Shown here: piece after piece, positions 13,805-21,952 of the stretch | How positions within the stretch are numbered: the stretch's first letter is position 1 | Layout of the letters: every line of letters starts with the position of its first letter | Source: Allokutzneria sp. NRRL B-24872 | GTDB taxonomy: Bacteria > Actinomycetota > Actinomycetes > Mycobacteriales > Pseudonocardiaceae | Assembly (NCBI RefSeq): GCF_002155965.1 | Contig: NZ_MUMH01000120.1 | Span: 1 to 32,183 of the forward strand | Direction of reading: 5' to 3' | Length of the DNA: 32,183 bases | Position numbers and translations under genes: made by a program | Notes under the pieces: model-generated | Databases searched by the model: none | What the model was told of the DNA's origin: nothing | The model's input: the letters and a program-made list of their open reading frames with translations, nothing else

Positions 13805-15126
13805 GGCTGGGGCTGCTGCGGCTTGCCCGCGACGCGCTCGCCGGTCGGCAGCTCGGGCCCCTCGTCGATGCAGGCGCTCTCCGCGGCGACATCGGAGGCG
13901 GTGTGCTCGCCCGGCCCCTTGGGCAGCGTCTCGGGGGCCATCAGCCACGGCACAAGCGCGAGCAGCATCGTGAAGCCGGTGACCGCGAAAGCCGTCTCGA
14001 AGGACAGGTTCTCCGCCATCACACCGGCGAGCAGCGGGCCGAGGATCGTGCCCACGTCGGCCGCCATCTGGAAGCCCGCGAGCACCGGGCCGCCGCGCTT
14101 CTCGTTGCCGACGACGTCAGCGACCGCGGCGCCCTGAGCGGGGGTGAGCAGACCGGCGCCGAAACCCGCGACGACCGACGCGGCCAGGAACGCCGGGATC
14201 GAGTCGGTGAAGCCGAGCCAGATCATCGACGCGCCCGCGAGCACGAGCCCGGCGACGGCGAGCGGTTTGCGGCCCTTGGTGTCGGCGAGCTTGCCGGAGA
14301 AGAGCAGGACCAGCGCGTTGCCCCCGGCGAAGACCGACAGCGAGATGCCCGCCCATGCCTCGTTCTCGCGCAACGCCTGCGTGACGAACAGCGGGATCAG
14401 CGCCATGCGGACGCCGTAGACGGTCCAGCCGGTCGCGAAGTTCGAGGCGAGCGAAGCGCGGTAGGCGCCGTGGCCAAAAGCCTCGCGCACGGTGAACAGC
14501 GGCCGCGAGTCGTCGCGGTCAGCCGAGGCCAGCGACGAGTTGCGCAGGAAGAACCAGGCGACGAAGGCCGCGATCATCAACGCGACCGCGTAGGTGAGGA
14601 ACGGCAGCTTCATCGAGATGCCGACGAGACCGCCGCCCACGATCGGCCCGGCGATGTTGCCGAGCAGGAAGCCCGTCGCCCACACGCCCGAGGCCCGGCC
14701 GCGCAGGTGCGGCGGGCTGAGCCGGATCAGCAGGGCGACGGCGGAGACGGTGAACATCGTGGAGCCGGTGCCGCCGAGCGCGCGCAGCACCAGCAGCTGC
14801 CAGTAGTCGCCCGCGAAGGCGCACGCGCCGGTGGAGACGGCCACGATGAGCAGTCCCCACACGTAGATCGGGCGCTCACCGAACCTGGCGACGAGCTTGC
14901 CGCTTGCCGGGGCGAACGCCAGCCGGGTGAAGGCGAAGGCGCTGATCACGATCGAGGAGGCGGTAACGCCGACGTCGAAGCTGGCCGCGAAGCCGGGCAG
15001 GGCGGGCGCGACGATGCCGAACCCGATCGCGATCACGAAGCTCGCCGCGACCAGCACCCACACCTCGTTGGGGAGGCGGTCGGGGAGTTTCTCCGTCGTC
15101 GGTGCGGGATCGGCGGACGTGCTCAC
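13801..15126 (-). CDS. MFS exporter, probably iron-regulated
   Basis: The 441-residue protein is a 12-segment major facilitator of the drug/siderophore exporter type, with a cytoplasmic motif A variant GKLVARFGERPIYVWG and the repeat in the second half GKLADTKGRKPLAVAG. A longer frame starts at a TTG, but the GTG at 15126 is preceded by AGGAGG seven bases upstream and is clearly better. An iron box lies 34 bases before the start, so expression probably rises under iron limitation, and a siderophore exporter role is the simplest reading. An antibiotic or metabolite exporter is also possible. The glycosyltransferase gene upstream has the same orientation. The stop overlaps that of the VIT1-like gene. 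Confidence 0.82.
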   Translation of the reverse strand: MSTSADPAPTTEKLPDRLPNEVWVLVAASFVIAIGFGIVAPALPGFAASFDVGVTASSIVISAFAFTRLAFAPASGKLVARFGERPIYVWGLLIVAVSTGACAFAGDYWQLLVLRALGGTGSTMFTVSAVALLIRLSPPHLRGRASGVWATGFLLGNIAGPIVGGGLVGISMKLPFLTYAVALMIAAFVAWFFLRNSSLASADRDDSRPLFTVREAFGHGAYRASLASNFATGWTVYGVRMALIPLFVTQALRENEAWAGISLSVFAGGNALVLLFSGKLADTKGRKPLAVAGLVLAGASMIWLGFTDSIPAFLAASVVAGFGAGLLTPAQGAAVADVVGNEKRGGPVLAGFQMAADVGTILGPLLAGVMAENLSFETAFAVTGFTMLLALVPWLMAPETLPKGPGEHTASDVAAESACIDEGPELPTGERVAGKPQQPQP

Positions 15127-15159
15127 CCTTGCGCCTCCTACTGCTCTCGTTAGCAGAGC

Positions 15160-15178
15160 TAAGGTTAGGCTATCCGGC
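15160..15178. promoter_or_regulatory. Iron box upstream of the MFS exporter
   Basis: TAAGGTTAGGCTATCCGGC matches the 19-base iron-box consensus at 14 positions, including the full core AGGTTAGGCTA. It sits just upstream of the ribosome site of the exporter gene. Together with the box at 7156-7174, it suggests one IdeR/DmdR regulon that covers both loci. Confidence 0.68.
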
Positions 15179-15210
15179 AAGCGTTTTGAGACTCGATCGG
15201 TATTCGCCCG

Positions 15211-16431
15211 TCACAAGTTCGTGTGACGTTTCCCAACTCGCAGCAGCGGCTCCCCGCCCTTCGCCACGACCGGGCGACCACGCCAGGTGGTCGACTTGCC
15301 CAGGGCCACCCGCACGGCGTCGCCGAGCAGCGCGGCGAACGCGACTCCGGCCAGCGGGCCGACCACGCCGGTGGCGGCGGGCTGGTTGAGCGTGCGCGCC
15401 ACGGCACCGTGGCTGACCGCCTGAGCGCTCCACGCGACCGCGCCGAGGGCGATCAGGCGCTTGTTCCGGCGGCGGAGCCCCTTCGTCAGCGCGAGCACGG
15501 GAACGAGGCTGAACAACGCCTGCGAGGCGGCTCCGGCACCGAGCACGCGCACGTCGCCGTTGTTGCCCGCGACGAAGCTCTTCCGCAGCGACCGCCACAT
15601 CACGCCGAAGCCGTCGAAGCCGGAGTTGCCGAACAGGCCGTGGCTGTTCGCGCACAGCGTCTGCCCGCCCTGATCGCGCACCAGCGTCGCCATCGCGACG
15701 TCCTCACCACGCGAGCCCGCGACCGCGGGCCAACCGCCGACCCGCTCGTAGGCGTCGCGGCGGAACAGCATGCAGTGGCCGTAGGCGAGCGCGAGCAAGC
15801 CACGGCCGTCCGGACCCGCGGTCTCCAGGATCATGGCGACGGCCGGGGGCATGACCGTCCAGTGCTCCAGCCGCGTCCTGTCGGTCACGCCAGGCGTCGA
15901 GACCAGGTCGGCCTCGCGGGCGAGCGCGGTGGTGAGCAGTCGTCCGATCAGCTCCGGGTGAGCCGTGGTGTCGGCGTCGAAGAACACCAGCCAGTCGGTC
16001 GGCCCGGAGGCGTCCGGCCAGTCCGGCGCGGAGTCGACCGCGATCACGCCGACGTGCATGGCGTGGACCTTGCCCGCCCAGCCGTCCGGCGGGCCGTCGC
16101 TCTCGACCACGCGGACCCGGGGGTCCTCCTCGGCGTGCCGGTCGACGATGGCGGCGGTCTCGTCGGTGGAGCCGTCGTCGACCACCAGGATGCGCAGCGC
16201 CGTGTGCGTCTGGGCGCGCAGCGCGGTCAGGCACGCGTCGATCGTCGCTGCCTCGTCCCTCGCGGGAACGATCACCGAGACGGTGGGCTGCTCGCGCAGC
16301 GGCTCGGCGGCGATCGGCCGCTGTCGACGCAGGTTGACCAGGGTGTACGCGGTGCGCAGGACCGAGGCGGCGGCGACGAAGGTCGCCGCGCGGAGCAGCG
16401 GGCGGCCGGGCTCACGGGTGGTACGAGGCAT
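15211..16431 (-). CDS. Family 2 glycosyltransferase with C-terminal membrane segments
   Basis: The 406-residue protein has an N-terminal hydrophobic stretch, then a GT-A catalytic domain: VSVIVPARDEAATIDACL, the nucleotide-binding VVDDGSTDETAAIV, the metal-binding FFDADTTAHPEL and the acceptor-side GEDVAMATLV. Hydrophobic segments follow (about 310-390). The layout and the PDGWAGKVHAM segment recall HpnB/CrtQ-type glycosyltransferases, which act on lipid or carotenoid acceptors at the membrane. The substrate cannot be determined. The ATG at 16431 sits 46 bases from the divergent helicase gene. The MFS exporter follows on the same strand but has its own promoter region with an iron box. Confidence 0.85.
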   Translation of the reverse strand: MPRTTREPGRPLLRAATFVAAASVLRTAYTLVNLRRQRPIAAEPLREQPTVSVIVPARDEAATIDACLTALRAQTHTALRILVVDDGSTDETAAIVDRHAEEDPRVRVVESDGPPDGWAGKVHAMHVGVIAVDSAPDWPDASGPTDWLVFFDADTTAHPELIGRLLTTALAREADLVSTPGVTDRTRLEHWTVMPPAVAMILETAGPDGRGLLALAYGHCMLFRRDAYERVGGWPAVAGSRGEDVAMATLVRDQGGQTLCANSHGLFGNSGFDGFGVMWRSLRKSFVAGNNGDVRVLGAGAASQALFSLVPVLALTKGLRRRNKRLIALGAVAWSAQAVSHGAVARTLNQPAATGVVGPLAGVAFAALLGDAVRVALGKSTTWRGRPVVAKGGEPLLRVGKRHTNL

Positions 16432-16477
16432 GCTCGAAGTCTGCCTGGCAGGCTGCCCGTTTGTGGTCGCAATCGCA

Positions 16478-18877
16478 ATGAATTGGCATGCGCTGCCCGA
16501 TCTGCCGGTGCGCGCGGTCCTCGGCGAGGTCGTCGGGCTGCTGGCTGAGCACGGGGCAGCGGTGCTGGTCGCGCCGCCCGGTACCGGCAAGACCACGCTG
16601 GTCCCGCTGGCCCTGGCAGCGGAGAACACCCGGGTGGTCGTCGCCGAGCCCAGGCGGCTCGCGGCGAGGGCGGCCGCGGCGCGGATGGCGGCGCTGCTCG
16701 GAGAACGGGTCGGCGAGACCGTCGGCTACTCCGTGCGCGGCGACCGCAAGGTCTCCGCCGCGACGCGGATCGAGGTCGTCACCTCCGGCCTGCTGGTCAG
16801 GCGGTTGCAGGCGGACCCGGAGCTGGCCGGGGTGGGCACGGTGGTGCTCGACGAGATCCATGAGCGGCACTTGGACGCCGATTTGTTGCTGACCTTGCTC
16901 GTGGACGCCCGCGCCGGGCTGCGCGAAGACCTTCGCCTGCTCGCGACCTCGGCGACCGTCGCGGCCGAGGAGGTCTCCGCGCTGCTCGGCGCCGCTCCCG
17001 TGCTGCGCGTGCCCTCGGTGACCTTCCCCGTGGAGACCCGCTACGTGGCGCCCGCCAACCGCGAGCGGATCGAGGGCACGGTCTCGCGCGCAGTCCACGC
17101 GGCGCTGGCGGACTGCGTCGGTGACGTCCTGGTGTTCCTGCCCGGAGCAGCGGAGATCCGGCGCGTCGCGAGCGCGCTCAGCGGCCTCTCCGACGTGGTG
17201 GTTCGCCCGCTGCACGGCCGTCTTCCCGCAGCGGAGCAAGACGAGGCACTGCGCCAAGGCGACCAGCGCCGGGTGATCCTGTCCACGGCCGTCGCGGAGT
17301 CGAGCCTCACGGTGCCCGGCGTCAGGGTGGTCGTCGACTCCGGCCTTTCGCGAGTGTCCAAAGTGGACCACAGGCGCGGAATGGCAGGCCTGGCAACGGT
17401 TCGCGTCTCCGCATCGGTCGCGGAGCAACGCGCGGGCCGAGCCGGACGAGAGGCCCCGGGCGTGGTCTACCGCTGCTGGCCGGAGCACGAGCACAGCACG
17501 CTGCCGCGCCAGCCGGAGCCGGAGATCCGCACGGCCGACCTCACCCGCCTGGCGCTGGAGCTGGCGAGCTGGGGCACTCCGGACGGCTCGGCGCTGTCGT
17601 GGTGGGACGCTCCCCCAGCAGGCGCGCTGAACGCCGGTCGCGAAGTGCTGCATGCCTTGGGAGCACTGGACGAACTCGGCGAGCTGACCGAGCGCGGTCG
17701 CGGCTTGGCGGACGTCGGGTTGCATCCCCGCCTCGCCCGCGCGCTCGTCGACGGCGCCGCCCTCGTCGGCCCCCGAGCAGCCGCCGAAGTCGTGGTGCTC
17801 CTCGATGACGACACGCTAGCGTCCGATGTGGACATCAAGACTTCTTTGCAGCGCTTGAGGTCTGGCACACCCGCGACGCAACGGTGGCGGCGTGAGACCG
17901 ACCGCCTGCGCGCACAGGTCACCGGCAAGGAGCGCGCTCCCGATCCGGCGCTCGTCGTTGCCCTCGCACATCCCGAACGCCTGGCTAAGCGTCGTCCCGG
18001 CGGCGGCCCGGTGTACTTGATGGCGAGCGGCACGGCCGTGGAACTCCCCCAGGGAAGCGCACTGAGCGACGCGGAGTGGCTGGCCGTCGCGGTCGCCGAT
18101 CGCGAGCCGGGCAAGCGACACGGACGCATCCGCCTGGCCGCAGTGGCCGACGAAGCACTGGCGGTCGAGGCCGGGATAACCCTGCTGCCAGAGGCCGACG
18201 AGGTGAGCTGGCAGGACGGCGACGTCGTCGCGCGCCGAGTCCGCAAGCTCGGAGCCATTGTGCTGCACGAGAAACCACTGTCCAATCCGGACAGAACAGC
18301 GCTGCACGACGCGCTGTTGGAAGGGCTCCGCAAGGAGGGAACCGGCCTGCTCAAGTGGTCGGAGGACGCACAAAGACTCCGGCAGCGCATGGCATTCCTC
18401 AACGATACCCTCAAAGACGAGTGGCCGAAGGTGGACGAGGAGAGCCTGATGTCCACAGTGGACGATTGGCTCGATCTTTCGAAGGCGAGGCGCCGCGCGG
18501 ACCTCGCGAAGATCGACGCCGGGAGCGCGCTGCGCCGGTTGCTGCCGTGGTCCCTCGCGGGCAAGCTCGACGAGTTCGCTCCGGAACGGATCGCGTTGCC
18601 CAACGGCACCAAGGCAAAGGTGGACTACTCGAACGCGGAGCCGGTGCTGCCGGTGAAGGTGCAGCACGCGTTCGGTTGGACGGACACGCCCAGGATCGCG
18701 GGCGGCAAGGTCACCGTGCTGCTGCACCTGCTCTCCCCCGCTGGGCGGCCCGCAGCGGTCACGCGAGACCTGGCATCGTTCTGGCACAACGGTTATCCGC
18801 AGGTGCGAGCCGAACTGCGGGGCCGTTACCCGAAGCACCGTTGGCCCGAGAACCCCCTCAGCGAAGGAAGGCCCTGA
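16478..18877 (+). CDS. hrpB: ATP-dependent RNA helicase HrpB
   Basis: The 799-residue protein is a DEAH-box helicase of the HrpB type. The N-terminal helicase core shows motif I APPGTGKTT (about 32-40), motif Ia EPRRLAARAAA, motif II DEIH (about 125), motif III SAT, and motif VI features in QRAGRAGREAPG. The HA2 and HrpB C-terminal domains follow, ending in the typical QVRAELRGRYPKHRWPENP. HrpB is widespread; its cellular role in bacteria is poorly defined. The frame is open upstream, but the ATG at 16478 gives the usual family length; a GTG at 16463 is an alternative. Two exact copies of the 13-base palindrome GTCCANNNTGGAC, and two near copies, lie inside the gene. The next gene starts two bases after its stop. 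Confidence 0.95.
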   Translation: MNWHALPDLPVRAVLGEVVGLLAEHGAAVLVAPPGTGKTTLVPLALAAENTRVVVAEPRRLAARAAAARMAALLGERVGETVGYSVRGDRKVSAATRIEVVTSGLLVRRLQADPELAGVGTVVLDEIHERHLDADLLLTLLVDARAGLREDLRLLATSATVAAEEVSALLGAAPVLRVPSVTFPVETRYVAPANRERIEGTVSRAVHAALADCVGDVLVFLPGAAEIRRVASALSGLSDVVVRPLHGRLPAAEQDEALRQGDQRRVILSTAVAESSLTVPGVRVVVDSGLSRVSKVDHRRGMAGLATVRVSASVAEQRAGRAGREAPGVVYRCWPEHEHSTLPRQPEPEIRTADLTRLALELASWGTPDGSALSWWDAPPAGALNAGREVLHALGALDELGELTERGRGLADVGLHPRLARALVDGAALVGPRAAAEVVVLLDDDTLASDVDIKTSLQRLRSGTPATQRWRRETDRLRAQVTGKERAPDPALVVALAHPERLAKRRPGGGPVYLMASGTAVELPQGSALSDAEWLAVAVADREPGKRHGRIRLAAVADEALAVEAGITLLPEADEVSWQDGDVVARRVRKLGAIVLHEKPLSNPDRTALHDALLEGLRKEGTGLLKWSEDAQRLRQRMAFLNDTLKDEWPKVDEESLMSTVDDWLDLSKARRRADLAKIDAGSALRRLLPWSLAGKLDEFAPERIALPNGTKAKVDYSNAEPVLPVKVQHAFGWTDTPRIAGGKVTVLLHLLSPAGRPAAVTRDLASFWHNGYPQVRAELRGRYPKHRWPENPLSEGRP
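17356..17368. repeat. Iterated 13-base palindrome GTCCANNNTGGAC, copy 1
   Basis: GTCCA-AAG-TGGAC lies inside hrpB and encodes Ser-Lys-Val-Asp in frame, using the rare-in-context codon AAA. Confidence 0.6.
18451..18463. repeat. Iterated 13-base palindrome, copy 2
   Basis: GTCCA-CAG-TGGAC lies inside hrpB and encodes Ser-Thr-Val-Asp in frame, using the uncommon codon ACA. Confidence 0.6.
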
Positions 18878-18878
18878 C

Positions 18879-19268
18879 ATGGCGAGCAAGTTCACTGAGC
18901 TGGCGATCGACTGCTCCGACCACCACGCCCTCGCCCGGTTCTGGTGCGCGGTGCTGGACTACGAGGTGCGCCACGAGGACGACGAGATCGTCACCATCGG
19001 TTCCCCCGCGGTGCCCGAAGGCAGGGATCGCCCCGGGCCGGTGCCGCCGACGCTGACGTTCGCGCGCGTTCCTGAGGGCAAGACCATCAAGAACCGCCTG
19101 CACATCGACGTGAACGCGACCGACCGGGAGCAGGCCGACGAGGTCCAGCGCCTGCTCGACCTGGGCGCGCGGCACGCCGACGTCGGCCAGACCGGCGAGG
19201 AGAGCTGGGTGACGCTCGCCGATCCCGAGGGCAACGAGTTCTGCGTTCTCTCAACCCGTTGCCCCTGA
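18879..19268 (+). CDS. VOC-superfamily (glyoxalase/dioxygenase-fold) protein
   Basis: The 129-residue protein has the paired beta-alpha-beta units of the vicinal-oxygen-chelate fold. It opens with FTELAIDCSDHHALARFWCA and ends with the typical GEESWVTLADPEGNEFCVLS. Members include glyoxalases, dioxygenases and antibiotic-binding proteins, and small actinobacterial ones of this type mostly lack assigned substrates. Candidate metal ligands are the glutamate of PEGNEF and the histidine in LHIDVNA; a full set cannot be confirmed. It starts two bases after the hrpB stop, so the two are probably co-transcribed, although a functional link is not obvious. Confidence 0.85.
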   Translation: MASKFTELAIDCSDHHALARFWCAVLDYEVRHEDDEIVTIGSPAVPEGRDRPGPVPPTLTFARVPEGKTIKNRLHIDVNATDREQADEVQRLLDLGARHADVGQTGEESWVTLADPEGNEFCVLSTRCP

Positions 19269-19274
19269 ACGGGT

Positions 19275-20441
19275 TCAGCCCGCCATGGCCTTCATCAGCT
19301 CCTGCCGGAAAGGACGCAGCCCGCGCACCGAGTTCCACCCGAGCACGCCGGTCAGCTCCCCGGCGCGACGGTAGGTCGCGATGAACGAGCCTTCGGCGGG
19401 GGCGCCCTCGACGACCTCCAGCTCATCGCCGGGCAGCGGCCAGCCGAACATCTGGAGCTTGGTGTCGTACTGGTCGGACCAGAAGTACGGCAGCGGCCGG
19501 TATTCCTGTTGCGTGCCAAGGAGGTTCACCGCCACCGACATCGCCTGCTCGGTGGCGTTGGTGCGGTGCTCCAGGCGAATCCGGCCGAGCACGGGGTGCT
19601 CCCACGAAGCCACGTCGCCCACCGCGTACACCCCTGGCGCCGCCGAGCAGTGCGCGTCGCACAGCACACCTGACGCGTCAACGGGAATGCCGCTGCCGTC
19701 AAGCCACTCGGTGACCGCCGTGGAGCCGATGCCGACCAGCATCGCGTCGGCCTCGACCTCGGTGCCGTCGGTGAGCACCACACCGGTGACGCGCCCAGCC
19801 GCCGAGCGCACCGAGGCGACGCCGACGCCGAAGCGCAGGTGGACGCCGTTCTCGGCGTGCATGTTCGCGACCAGTTCGCCCAGTTCAGGCCCGAGCTGGC
19901 GGCTCATCGGCACCGGGAGCGGGTCGACCAGGGTCACGTCGAGGCCGAGCTTGCGCGCGGTCGCGGCGACCTCGCAGCCGATCAGCCCGGCGCCGACGAC
20001 CACCAGCCGAGGCCCCGCGAGCAGCTCGACGCGCAGCGACAACGCGTCGTCGAGGGTCCGCAGCACGTGCACTCCGCCGAGCCCAGCGGTCCCCGGGAGC
20101 ACCCTGGGCACCACTCCGGTGGCGATGACCAAGCCGTCGAAGTCGAGCCGGTCACCGCCGTCGAGCAGCACCTGATGCTCAGCCAAGCCCGTTGCCTGGG
20201 TGGCCAGCCGCAGATCGAGTCGCAGGTCGGCGAGCTTCTCGTCGGAGCGCAGCTGGACCCGATCCGGCTCCCACGCCCCCGCGAGGACCTGCTTGGACAG
20301 CGGCGGCCGGTCGTACGGGAGGTGCGCCTCCGCGCCGACCAGCACCAGCTCACCGGCGTAACCGCGCCTGCGCAGCGCTTCGGCGGTGCCGAGGCCCGCC
20401 GCCGAGGCGCCGACGACAACGATCCTGCGCACGGCCGTCAC
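19275..20441 (-). CDS. NAD(P)H-dependent ferredoxin reductase of a P450 system
   Basis: The 388-residue flavoprotein is of the bacterial class I redox-partner type. It has the FAD-binding GASAAGLGTAEALRRRGY (about 11-28), the flavin motif LPYDRPPLSK, the pyridine-nucleotide site VVVGAGLIGCEVAATARKL (about 148-167) and the second FAD motif GVYAVGDVASWE. It passes electrons from NAD(P)H to the 3Fe-4S ferredoxin encoded just upstream and so to the P450. The GTG at 20441 overlaps the ferredoxin stop (GTGA), which fixes the start and implies coupled translation. It is convergent with the VOC-protein gene, only six bases away. Confidence 0.93.
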   Translation of the reverse strand: MTAVRRIVVVGASAAGLGTAEALRRRGYAGELVLVGAEAHLPYDRPPLSKQVLAGAWEPDRVQLRSDEKLADLRLDLRLATQATGLAEHQVLLDGGDRLDFDGLVIATGVVPRVLPGTAGLGGVHVLRTLDDALSLRVELLAGPRLVVVGAGLIGCEVAATARKLGLDVTLVDPLPVPMSRQLGPELGELVANMHAENGVHLRFGVGVASVRSAAGRVTGVVLTDGTEVEADAMLVGIGSTAVTEWLDGSGIPVDASGVLCDAHCSAAPGVYAVGDVASWEHPVLGRIRLEHRTNATEQAMSVAVNLLGTQQEYRPLPYFWSDQYDTKLQMFGWPLPGDELEVVEGAPAEGSFIATYRRAGELTGVLGWNSVRGLRPFRQELMKAMAG

Positions 20442-20635
20442 TGCTCCAGGACGGTGATCGCGGCGGCGGGGCAGCGCTCGGCGGCCTCCTCGACGGCGTC
20501 GCGCAGCTCGTCACCCGGCTTCTCCTCCAGCAGGACGACGATGCCGTCGCTCTCCCGCTGGTCGAAGACCTCCGGCGCGGAGAGCACGCACGATCCGGCA
20601 CCGCAGCACTTGTCCTGGTCGATCTCGACTCGCAT
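20438..20635 (-). CDS. 3Fe-4S ferredoxin of a P450 system
   Basis: The 65-residue ferredoxin is of the SoyB/FdxH-like type that supports actinobacterial P450s. Cluster ligands are visible in CCGAGSC near the N-terminus (DKCCGAGSCV) and in the late ERCPAAAI. The start is the ATG at 20635 with AGGAGT upstream; a TTG-extended frame is not needed. It lies 35 bases after the P450 stop and overlaps the reductase start. With its neighbours it forms a complete three-component monooxygenase system. Confidence 0.94.
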   Translation of the reverse strand: MRVEIDQDKCCGAGSCVLSAPEVFDQRESDGIVVLLEEKPGDELRDAVEEAAERCPAAAITVLEQ

Positions 20636-20670
20636 CACACACTCCTCGTCGTTCCTACCCGTTCCATCCT

Positions 20671-21861
20671 CTACCAAGCGACGGGCAGGCTGTGCACGCC
20701 ATAAATCAACATGTCGTGCTTGTAGGGAATCTCCTCGCCTTCTTGGACCCGCAGCGCCGGGAAACGGCGGAACAGCGCGGCGAGGGCGATCTGGAGCTCA
20801 ACCCTGGCCAGCTGCTGGCCGAGGCACTGGTGCGGGCCGAAGCCGAAGGACAGGTGCGAGACGCGCTTGCGGTCGGCGTCGAGCTCGTCGGGCTCGGAGT
20901 AGACGCCGGGGTCGCGGTTGCCCGCGGCCAGCGAGGCGACCACCCACTCGCCTTCGCGGATCACCTCACCGCCGACCTCGATGTCCTCGGTCGCCAGGCG
21001 GCGGACGCCGTGCTGGACGATGGTGAGCAGCCGCAACGCCTCTTCGACGTAGGCGTCGACCTTGCCGGGATCGGCGCGCAACGCCTCGATCTTCTCCGGC
21101 TGGCGCAGCAAGGCGACGGTGGTCAGCGCGATCATGTTCGCCGTGGTCTCGTGGCCGGCGACGAGCAGCAGCATGCCGATCGAGGCCAGCTCCAGGTCGC
21201 TGAACGGCTGCTCCATCTCGGCCGAACGCTCGATCAGCCTGGTCATCAGCGCCGCGTCGGGCTCGCGGCGCTTGAGGTGCACCAGGTCGAGCATGAAGTC
21301 GCGCAGCCCGTTCGCCGCGCGCATCCGGTCCTCCGGCGCCAGCTCCCTCGTCAGCAACAGCTTGCTGTCGTTCTGGAACCGGCCGTGGTCGGTGTAGGGC
21401 ACGCCGAGCAGCTGGCAGATCACCAGCGAGGGGATCGGCAGCGCGAAGTGCTCGACCAGATCGGCGCCCTGGCCCGCCGCCGCCAGCTGGTCGAGCTGGT
21501 CCTCCACCAGCTGGCGGATTCCCGGTTCGAGCAGGCGGATCTGCCGGACGGTGAACTCGCCGGTCAGGGCGCGGCGGAAGCGGGTGTGCTCGGGCGGGTC
21601 GAGCCGGATGAACGGCTTGACGAAGTCCTCCTCCTCCCGCATGCCCTTGAGCTCCGGCGCGATGAAGTCGGAGGAGAAACGCGGGTCGCCGAGCACTGCG
21701 CGGACGTCGGCGTAGCGGGTGACCAGCCAGGTCTCCTGGCCGATCAGGTCGAGGACCTTGGTGACCGGCGCCTCGGCGAGCAGCTGCGCGTAGCCGGGCG
21801 GCGGCATCAACGGGTCGACGCGCTCGACGGGCATCGCCTGGTGGGAGACGGGACAGCTCAC
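20671..21861 (-). CDS. Cytochrome P450
   Basis: The 396-residue P450 carries the oxygen-activating I-helix motif AGHETT (about 235-240), the ExxR pair in EEALR (Glu 274, Arg 277) and the haem ligand Cys about 346 in FGFGPHQCLGQQLARVE. It is soluble, with no membrane anchor, as usual for actinobacterial class I enzymes. The RLDPPEHTRFRR segment and overall pattern suggest the CYP105/CYP107-like range, but the family cannot be fixed by eye. The start is the GTG at 21861, preceded by AGAGGGGG. A longer frame to 21948 would read through the direct-repeat region. It is followed by its own ferredoxin and reductase, and it lies directly downstream of a two-component system on the same strand. The substrate is unknown. 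Confidence 0.95.
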   Translation of the reverse strand: MSCPVSHQAMPVERVDPLMPPPGYAQLLAEAPVTKVLDLIGQETWLVTRYADVRAVLGDPRFSSDFIAPELKGMREEEDFVKPFIRLDPPEHTRFRRALTGEFTVRQIRLLEPGIRQLVEDQLDQLAAAGQGADLVEHFALPIPSLVICQLLGVPYTDHGRFQNDSKLLLTRELAPEDRMRAANGLRDFMLDLVHLKRREPDAALMTRLIERSAEMEQPFSDLELASIGMLLLVAGHETTANMIALTTVALLRQPEKIEALRADPGKVDAYVEEALRLLTIVQHGVRRLATEDIEVGGEVIREGEWVVASLAAGNRDPGVYSEPDELDADRKRVSHLSFGFGPHQCLGQQLARVELQIALAALFRRFPALRVQEGEEIPYKHDMLIYGVHSLPVAW

Positions 21862-21901
21862 GATGGACCCCCTCTTCTCGTGGTGTTCTCCCAGGACACC
21901 A

Positions 21902-21925
21902 GTGCGGGCTGACGCGAACCCGCAC
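21902..21925 (-). terminator. Hairpin between the histidine kinase and the P450 gene
   Basis: GTGCGGG and CCCGCAC (seven-base perfect arms, ten-base loop) lie 28 bases beyond the kinase stop. A second smaller hairpin (TGGTGT/ACACCA at 21881-21901) follows, toward the P450. These could end or attenuate the kinase transcript before the P450 operon. Confidence 0.4.
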
Positions 21926-21946
21926 GGAAGCTGACGTCTTGCTGAC
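21908..21946. promoter_or_regulatory. GCTGAC direct repeats in 11-base register upstream of the P450
   Basis: GCTGAC begins at 21908, 21930 and 21941, so the spacings are 22 and 11 bases. OmpR/PhoB-family regulators bind direct repeats with 11-base spacing, and the neighbouring response regulator is of that family. This is a candidate binding array for control of the P450 operon by its adjacent two-component system. The repeats are seen directly; their function is inferred. Confidence 0.4.
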
Positions 21947-21952
21947 AACCCG

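Noticed and set aside
12244-15153. Plus-strand open frame of 969 codons
   Set aside because: It is antisense to the DsbA-like and MFS genes, both of which have clear domains, so it is a GC-driven shadow.
20692-21912. Plus-strand open frame of 406 codons
   Set aside because: It is antisense to the P450 gene and has no recognisable domain.
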